The notes under the pieces are model-generated. The model saw nothing but the letters and a program-made list of their open reading frames with translations, searched no databases and was not told the DNA's origin. Of a stretch of 64,000 bases of DNA, positions 57,343 through 64,000 are shown piece by piece. This stretch comes from Obelidium mucronatum (lineage: Eukaryota > Chytridiomycota > Chytridiomycetes > Chytridiales > Chytriomycetaceae). The position numbers and the translations under genes were made by a program. The stretch is taken from positions 372,001 through 436,000 of the forward strand of contig JAIVFH010000009.1 in assembly GCA_025765595.1 (NCBI GenBank). The letters are read 5' to 3'. Positions within the stretch are counted from its first letter, which is position 1; every line of letters starts with the position of its first letter.

Positions 57343-58502
57343 TTATTCAAACTTGTTTCCCTTGAATACATCACATCCTGGCTTGGTTCCCAATTCGTTT
57401 TCGCTGTTGTGCTCAGAGTACCACAAGGAAAGTTCTGAGGTCACTAATCTGAAAAACTGACGGAATCCAGGCTTTTGCAGTTTTAGAGATTCATGTGGTG
57501 TTCGGTCAGTAATCCAGGCAAGCTGATTAGCCTTCAACTTGACCGCAGTGTCTTTACCACCAATCGCGTCTCTCATGTGTTCAATATTCCCCAAAGGATA
57601 GGTGACATCCCCATGCTCTCTAATCAAGCAATTCCATGCCTGACATGTGTCATCAAGGCTGGAAGCCACGAAGATTCCACCCTAATTCTCAAGAGTCAAC
57701 AACAAGAGAGTTGGAAAGATCAAAGTTTACCTCGACATTGATTCTGCCATAGCGGTCCAAATCTCCTTCAATGCCAGTGCCGAATTTACCGCCACCCCAG
57801 CAATACCAACGATGATAAGCATGGGCTTTTAAATCCGGGCCACCAACAAGGTTCCCTGGCGATTCAATATGAAGACCGCCACGTCTCTGGCTGTTGCCTT
57901 CGTCCACAAAGGACTCGTGGATCGTCAGATACCCAACCTTACCCCATTCACGACCACATCGACGCAGACACGTGGCAATCATGGGCGCATACCGCTTGCA
58001 CTTTGGCGGCAACGCATCAGCAACCACATTAAAGCTGAGCTCCTCGGCGCGGTAGAGCACGTCGGTATCCAGCGTAGGATCAGGATTCATCATCATGAAA
58101 GGCATCATGTTGACGTGGAAGTCCGCTGGCTCCCCCGTAATTTCATCGCGCAACGGCGGCGGGAAAGCAACTTGTTCGGGGAACACAACGAGGCCCTTTG
58201 GAATTGGCTTTCGTCTGTACGAGGCGTAGTCTTCGTCGGACAAGTCTGTCTTGCAAGGGCTCAACCCATGCCTTGAAGTCAAGAGAGCCAAGGAGCAGGC
58301 GGAACGCATCGGTGTCGCGATTAAACACGTGGAGACTCGATTGCGGATCGCGGACGCCGTGGATGAGAAGCGGCAGAAGCTTGTTTGGTGGTGCAGGTTC
58401 CATGCAGGAGAGGTCAGTGTTGTTTAGGTCAGACACTTCTTGAAAAATGGTACTGGAACTTTCGGCTGAGCTTGATCTCTGGCGTTTCTTATCCGGAGCC
58501 AT
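57343..58502 (-). CDS. Conserved protein of unknown function, possibly a cupin/dioxygenase-like fold
   Basis: Two minus-strand exons (58502-57731 and 57681-57343) with one frame break near 58265 where an extra base interrupts AWVEP; 369 aa. Landmarks: KPIPKGLVVFPEQVAFPPP, FHVNMMPFMMMNPD, FVDEGNSQRRGGLHIESPG, WYCWGGGKFGTGIEGD, WITDRTPHESLKL and RQFFRLVTSELSLWYSEH. The pattern of an H and G-rich middle and a DRTPHES segment is compatible with a double-stranded beta-helix such as in 2OG-Fe(II) enzymes, but the metal triad is not clear. That is a weak inference. The protein is neutral and not exported. It converges with the LRR gene with only 11 nt between stops. Confidence 0.65.
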
Positions 58503-58596
58503 GCGTTTGGGCCCTTAATTTTCTATTAGGCGTATATAAAAAGTGATTTTGGTGATATCTCAGATTAACCATTGTAATCAAGTCCGACAACAACAA

Positions 58597-60539
58597 TTAA
58601 GAGCTGTTTAGTGTGTTCAAATACTGCTGCAGAAACTCTAGCCGCTTGTCGATATCCTCTTCTGTCTCTCGCGACTCCTGTGCCCACCCATCCCTCCCTG
58701 AGGCTTTCTTTGCGGCAGGCTTCTTTTTACCACCTTCCACCTTGTAGCTGCCTTCTCTACCATTAATCTTGGTATTTTCTCGGGCAGCACCACTTGGATG
58801 ATTGCTTCCAGCCACCGACCTTCTGGACTCCACACTAGTCTCTCGATTCGCTTTCCCGACGCCAACAAGACCGCCCCCACCCGACTTACTCCCTCCAAAA
58901 CTGCGATGCGCAGAGCTGACACTACTGCTTCTTGAATAATCAACTCCTCTGATTCCGGTGACGCTTCCGTTTCGACTCACATGCCCAACATGCCTACTGG
59001 TACTATTGCTATTCATACTAGCATTCAAGCTTTCCCGAGATTGTTGCCGCTTCGCCAAAAGTTTGAGTTCTTTTTCCAAGACATAGGATGTTGGATCAAA
59101 TCGGCGATATTGCGAGCCTGTGCTGTTCACGGAAGCGCTTCCTGAAATAGAATCACGTGGATCAGTTGAAGTCTCAAAATAAAACGTGATTTATCTTTTA
59201 AACGCACTTGAATGAACGCGACTTGGAACCCCAGAGCCGCTCCCGTTTCTTGGCGAATCTTGTGGGGAGGACGACGTGGGTAGACCTAGTGGTCGAGACT
59301 TCAATGGCTTATAAGATGCGGTTGTTGGTGTATGGTCTCGGTGTGTTGATTTATCAGCCTTTTTGGACCTCGGTGGGACGTTGCTGGGGGATTTATAGGT
59401 GCTAGGTTTCCTTGTGGTTGCTGTTGTCGTTCGAATGGCTTCTGTATATACAAGCGAGTTATTGATGACTCTTTAATTCGGGTTTTTTTTCGGCAAACAT
59501 ACCCCTCACGATATCATCATCGACGCTCTCTAACAATCGCGCGACCAATCTTTGAAGTGTCTTTACCGACTTCTTGAATACATCGGATCCATGCGGTGCA
59601 GTAGATATACTCTTCAACACAGTTTTAAATAACTCTGGCATCTTCTCAACAGAAAGTGTGTTTCTTTCGCGGTCATGAAGATTTTGTTCGTGTTGAGATT
59701 TGTAATGTTTCACTACATGCTTGAGTTTATCGTTTTCTTTCAAAAGTCGCGTTATTTCTTCCATGTGTGTGATTTTCTCTTCCTTCAATGAGTGTATTTT
59801 TTGACGAAGGAGGTCAAGTTCCTGGATGCTAGGGGAAACAACGGAAGCGGATGCAAAATGTGCTTGGTTATTATTTGAAGTAGTTGGAGTGTCTTGTGGG
59901 AGAGGAGGGACGGCCGGTGCAGGCGGAGGTATGGGTGTAACCTGTGGAGCTTGTTGTGTGTAATGAGATTGCGTTTGTTGAGGGTACATTTGTGATGTAT
60001 TTGGCTGCGAATATAATTGCGCTAACTGTAGTGGCAGGGGGTAGTGCACTCTGTGTGGAATAAGTCAGTTTATGTGTTTGGACGTGACATGACTGCTAAC
60101 CGATCAAAGGCAGTGGCATATGTCAGCACTAGGTATACTCTCTCATGCGAAGTGATATCTGCCTTTGAATTCAGCTGGTTGCTTGATTTATTGTTTGATA
60201 GATCAGCAGCCGAAATGAGGTCTAGGGAGACTGGGCTGTTTATCCTCTCTGGTTCCAGACACGACAACAGCATTTCGACAAAGACATTGAAGCGTTTGAA
60301 GTTCCCAGTCTTCTTTGTAACTTCTTCGACATCTTTTTTTAAAATATTTCAAACAGAGTTGATGTTAAAGTTGAGTTATTCCAGCATTTAACTGTACATT
60401 GGCATGAGAAGGTTCCTCGCCAAGTCTTGTCCGAGTTTTCTTCGAGCGAAAGCACAACCGAGAGAGCCTCGTTTGGCACAACGGACACGTGGAGAGCAAA
60501 CACGCGGCCACGCAGGCTGAGAGTGGCAGAAGTGTGCAT
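58597..60539 (-). CDS. CCDC61: CCDC61/VFL3 basal-body protein
   Basis: Five minus-strand exons. The first exon starts at 60539 and contains SDKTWRGTF. The second begins EEVTKKTGNFKRFNVFVEM and includes VSLDLISAADL and VYLVLTYATAFDR. The third begins HYPLPLQLAQL, then a coiled coil (LLRQKIHSLKEEKITHMEE). Later come a disordered Ser/Arg-rich part, RRFDPTSYVLEKEL and the end DIDKRLEFLQQYLNTLNSS. These match CCDC61/VFL3: WRGEF, KTGNFKQFN, FDRIHYPLPL, RFDPTAFV and the final EIDARLKALQEYMN. VFL3/CCDC61 organises basal bodies and striated fibres (known in Chlamydomonas and animals). Its presence with clean frames shows that the host lineage builds flagella. Divergent from VPS52 with 54 nt between the start codons. 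Confidence 0.9.
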
Positions 60540-60593
60540 TATCTATTATTTACTTTATTTTATTTTATTTGCTTATTTTATTTTATTCTCCTG
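60540..60593. promoter_or_regulatory. 54-nt shared spacer between CCDC61 and VPS52
   Basis: Start codons of two divergent genes lie 54 nt apart. The plus strand is T-rich with repeated TTTTATTT-like units and no GC box. Any shared promoter must overlap both 5' UTRs. Confidence 0.45.
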
Positions 60594-63170
60594 ATGGACC
60601 TTGTCATTCTGGAAACACTCCTCGGCGACTTTGACTCGGACGCAACAAAGACGCCGCTGCTCAAAACGCCGTCGAAAAAGGGTCTTTCGATCACCGACGT
60701 CGACTCGTCCATTTCGCTTTTTGCCGAAGATTCGCTTGTTTCAGACGCGCTCAAACAGGGCATCGACCTCAGAGAATACGACCTGAATATTACGCGCGAG
60801 CTGAAGAGCGTCCAGGTGTGTTCCCCGCCCGGCTAGCGGCCGCTATCGCCTCTGACCACCCACTGTCCACCCACAGGAGCAACACATCAGCGACTATGTC
60901 TCCCGGCTGCCGCACTTTGAAGCCCTCGAAACGCAGGTCAAAGAGTGCGATGCTATGCTTGGCCACATGGTGGAGCTCCTCGAAGGCTTCCATGTTGACT
61001 TGAACAAGATTTCCGCCGAGATCCGCGACCTGCAGGAAAGATCCAACGATATGAATCTCCGTCTTAGAAATCGGATGGTTTGTGTTTCTTCTGTGGCCGA
61101 AGCGCTGCCTGGCTCCCATGAACCATATTCCACTCATACAAAATATTATAGAGCTCACAAGATCTGTTGTCTAAAGTTCTTGATGGCCTCGTAATCACTC
61201 CTGACCTTATAAGAAGATTTGTGAAGGAGAAGTGAACGAGTTCTTTTTGAGTCATCTTCTTGACCTCAACAAGAAAATGACCTATGTCAAGAAGCAAAAA
61301 GGAGCACATATTCGCGCGTTAAAAGATGTCGGCCCTGAATTAGAACGCTTACGTCTTAAGAGCAGCGAAAAGATCCGCGAATTTCTTTTGAAACGTATCG
61401 AAAGTTTGAAGACTCCAAACACGAACATTAGTATTATTCAGCAAAACCAGCTTCTCAAATACAAGGAGCTTTATTGGTTTCTTCTTGATCGCTACAGCGA
61501 AGCGGCAGGCGAAGTCCGAGCGGTTTACATTACAACTGTCCAACAGTACTACCTTGCTTCTTTTGAAAAATACGTGCGTTCGCTATCTTCTGTGCAAACT
61601 GTTATTGCTGATAAGGGTGATTTGATTGGAAGTGCGGAAGCCCAAGGAAGTGGTGTCGGTGCAGCCGCTTCACGGTTCACTCTTGGGCTCTTTTCGGCCA
61701 AAAACCAGTTGAAGGATCGTAGCAATGTTTACTCCCTTGGTGAAAGAGTTCAAGTCCTGACGACAGAAGACGCTGGAATCATCCTTCCCCATATTGCCGA
61801 GGAGCAACGCCTTAAGTTTCCATATGAGGTTATCTTCAAGAGCTTCAACCGTCTGTTGATGGATAATGCGAGCTCAGAGTACGTTTTCACCACGGAGTTC
61901 TTTTCGTCTCCAGTGGAAGAAGCAAAAAGCGTCGGGAAGTCCGAATAAATCTGTGCCGACCTCGTCAACAGCAGGATCGCCGTCAGTTGACCAATCAACT
62001 CCAACTATTATATCACCGGCCATGGACCCCAACTTTGTCTTTGCCGAAATATTTGAGCCAACACTCAAGTTCATTCAAGGCGCTCTTCGTCAATACATTG
62101 ACAATTCATACGACGCCGTGGGCGTACTCCTTTGTATTCGACTCAACACTTTTCATTTGAGGATGATGCAAAAGAGACGTATCCCCTGTTTGGAGAACTA
62201 CATGAATTTACTCAACATTTTGTTGTGGCCTCGGTTCCAAGCAATCATTGATTTGCATATCGAGAGTCTGAGGAAAATTGGAAAGGTTTCTGTGACTAAG
62301 GATTGTCATCCTCACTTCGTTGAGTTTTTTTTCTTCATCAAATTCTCGTTAATATTTTCAGCATTTTGACGGTTTTCATTTTTTGGGGTGAGATATTTCA
62401 GATTACACGCAGATATGCGGAATTCGCGGCATCGGTTCTTGCTCTCAATGATGGATTTGATGATGCTCTTCTTTTAAACAGTCTGATTCGCTTACGAGTT
62501 GAGTTATTGTTTCGATAGCCCCTTTCTCTGCGATAAAAGCCAACACTTAAACTCTGCAGAACGAAGTGGAATCGCTTCTGTTTCGGATGAGTGAAGAAGT
62601 TCCTGACAGAACCGATAAACTTATCCTTTGGATCAACAACCACGACCTTGTTCACTCAATTCTTGGAGAATATAACATGCCTTGTTTTGACGAAGAGAAG
62701 CAGTATTTTGCAAACAGTTTGGAATCAAAAACTGGAGAATATGTGGAAGAAGAATTGAAAAAGAAGGCTGGGTTTGGCTTTTTGATGGAGTTTGTGGATC
62801 GAGCCGAGTTGGAGAAAAATTTGGATACGCTGGATACTGGTAAGACACCTGAGTTGCATTCCAGGTTTTATTCTTTCCCTTTTATTCACGTTCCAACTTA
62901 TATACAGGCCGCTTCGAATCTGTGGCCTCCCAATTCAACAACTCCTGGAAGCAAGGCATTACAGACTTGAACGCATCTATTTTGCAGTCATTCCCAAACT
63001 TTCAAAACGGAGCACGAATCTTGCATGCCGGATTCACGCTTCTTCTTTTATTTTACAAGCGTTTCTTGAATTTGTTTGAGAAACGGTTTGTTGGGAAGGG
63101 CAGGAAGGTTCATCCCGTTGGATTGCAAGCAGTCCTGTTTGAAATCAAAAAGAATCAGCCAAACTTTTAA
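60594..63170 (+). CDS. VPS52: Vps52, GARP complex subunit
   Basis: Six exons (60594-60815, 60877-61077, 61152-62285, 62402-62497, 62560-62839, 62908-63170) give 731 aa, near the usual 640-730. Landmarks: the N-terminal helical region with YVSRLPHFEALETQVKECDA, DLNKISAEIRDLQERSNDMN, VLDGLVITPDLIRRICEGEVNE, KYKELYWFLLDRY, ITRRYAEFA, LNDGFDDALLLNSL and a conserved end AVLFEIKKNQPNF. Vps52 is a core subunit of GARP, which tethers endosome-derived vesicles at the trans-Golgi (known). Two frame breaks (about 61212, missing base; about 61917, extra base) cancel, so the exon total is unaffected. The junctions of all exons have GT-AG ends. Confidence 0.9.
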
Positions 63171-63274
63171 AGGAGGGTGCGTCTGTGTGTGACACTTTTT
63201 AGCACTTAAGTTTCCATCAAATAAAAAATTACACCAATCGGATTTTCAATCCCATTGTTTTCAAAAAAAAAAGT

Positions 63275-63700
63275 ATGACCTTCCTTGCATTATTCTTGCT
63301 TCTTGCGTCAACTGTACCATGCGAATGTCGTCCCAACACGAATCCAGATCCCGTCGTGAACCCCCAAAAAGCTCCAATACCAGTCCTGATTCCAGCCACT
63401 GCCACGCTACCTGTGAATAATAATCCTCCCGCCCAGCTTGTAACACCGACGTTCCGAATTCTGCATCCTCAAAAACCAGTTTATGTATCAGCAAGAGCTG
63501 TGGCTCAGTTTCCAACAGAATCGGAGCATCTACCCCCCAGTCATCTATTTGGAGCGAAAGGTGTGCGGGGTGGTGGCGGCAGTAATAGTCGCGTTCGCCG
63601 CAATCCGAGGTCTATGCCTTTGGCAAATGAAAGAGAATCCAAATGGTTTCGCGATGCGGGGTTGAGTGTTGAAATGGAAGCAATTTTGAAGGGGGAATAA
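63275..63700 (+). CDS. Small secreted proline-rich protein
   Basis: A single-exon 141-aa frame from ATG 63275. It opens with a hydrophobic signal peptide (MTFLALFLLLASTVPCEC, cleavage likely after the second Cys-Glu-Cys region). The mature part is rich in Pro, Asn, Val and Thr, then has a KGVRGGGGSNSRVRRN basic patch. It has no TM helix or known domain. Mature Cys is nearly absent, so it is not a typical cysteine-rich effector. No neighbour supplies a role. Confidence 0.6.
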   Translation: MTFLALFLLLASTVPCECRPNTNPDPVVNPQKAPIPVLIPATATLPVNNNPPAQLVTPTFRILHPQKPVYVSARAVAQFPTESEHLPPSHLFGAKGVRGGGGSNSRVRRNPRSMPLANERESKWFRDAGLSVEMEAILKGE

Positions 63701-63862
63701 TGATCTCGCGAATAAATTTGGGACTCAAGCATCTGAAATTGTTAAATATTGTATTGGAATCATTTTTGAAAATTGCCTTTTGTCATGTGACACGATTTTT
63801 CCCTTCATTAAAACGAGTTTAAAAAAAGGCCAATTTTGCCCAAATTTGCCGCAAAAGAAAAC

Positions 63863-64000
63863 ATGACAGACGTCAAAGAATGCATCCATTTGTCGGAAGA
63901 TCAAGACATGGACCGCGTTCCCTCCACTCTTCCATCTCTTATTCAAGTTGCAGCAAGTGGGACATGCACACCTTTGTTGACGGCCCCAGAGGTGCCAATG
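63863..64000 (+). CDS. Start of an unidentified gene (3' truncated)
   Basis: An open frame from ATG 63863 (MTDVKECIHLSEDQDMDRVP) runs off the window after 46 codons. There is too little to assign a family. It follows a 160-nt AT-rich gap after the secreted protein. Confidence 0.45.
   Translation, partial: MTDVKECIHLSEDQDMDRVPSTLPSLIQVAASGTCTPLLTAPEVPM

Noticed and set aside
1..64000. tRNA, rRNA or transposon genes
   Set aside because: No cloverleaf, rRNA motif, reverse transcriptase, integrase or transposase sequence was recognised on either strand by eye. A tRNAscan or RepeatMasker run would be needed for certainty.

Overview
The window looks like nuclear DNA of a zoosporic (chytrid-type) fungus. 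Genes are close together on both strands and are split by many short GT-AG introns, mostly about 50-100 nt. The gene set mixes fungal and general eukaryotic housekeeping genes (Mis12 kinetochore subunit, Kar3-type kinesin-14, Rpn10, Aha1, Vps52, Laa1/HEATR5, OPT transporter) with genes that fungi keep only if they build a flagellum or retain ancestral eukaryotic machinery. The key examples are CCDC61/VFL3 (basal body) and ZRSR2 (minor, U12-type spliceosome). A GH19 chitinase, an F-box-like protein and a leucine-rich-repeat protein also fit a chytrid. The assignment is an inference; no rRNA or other taxonomic marker is present.

Layout. 1-5.5 kb: a Sel1-repeat protein (minus, cut by the window edge), a seven-pass membrane protein, an unrecognised zinc-motif protein and an asparagine-synthetase-like PP-loop protein. 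5.6-11.1 kb: a Ran1-like protein kinase and an unrecognised coiled-coil protein (both minus), then a two-LIM protein that starts 37 nt from its divergent neighbour. 11.4-20.1 kb: a membrane-anchored GH19 chitinase and the 15-exon Laa1/HEATR5 gene. 20.4-26.1 kb: an F-box-like gene, an unknown plus-strand gene, a disordered protein and ZRSR2. 26.3-35.4 kb: an OPT transporter, a large coiled-coil protein, Mis12 and a HAPSTR1-like protein. 35.7-39.4 kb: a RasGEF whose longest intron holds seven GC-rich hairpins. 40.3-44.6 kb: kinesin-14 and Rpn10. 44.9-50.2 kb: one or two unrecognised genes, the second a long coiled coil. 50.3-55.9 kb: a RhoGAP protein with FAM13-like segments, and Aha1 (both minus). 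56.2-64 kb: an LRR protein, an unrecognised conserved protein, CCDC61/VFL3, Vps52, a small secreted protein and the start of one more gene.

The genes are not an operon-like set. Two themes recur: membrane traffic (Laa1/HEATR5 with AP-1, Vps52 in GARP) and cytoskeleton or division (kinesin-14, Mis12, CCDC61, RhoGAP, RasGEF).

A technical feature dominates the annotation. About 25 single-nucleotide frame breaks fall inside otherwise well-conserved exons, and about 20 of them look like one extra base, often in a short homopolymer. Compensating for them makes the exon sums of Laa1, Mis12, kinesin-14, Rpn10, Vps52 and others exact multiples of three. Draft-assembly indels are the likeliest cause, so these genes are annotated as intact. 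Gene spans below include introns.
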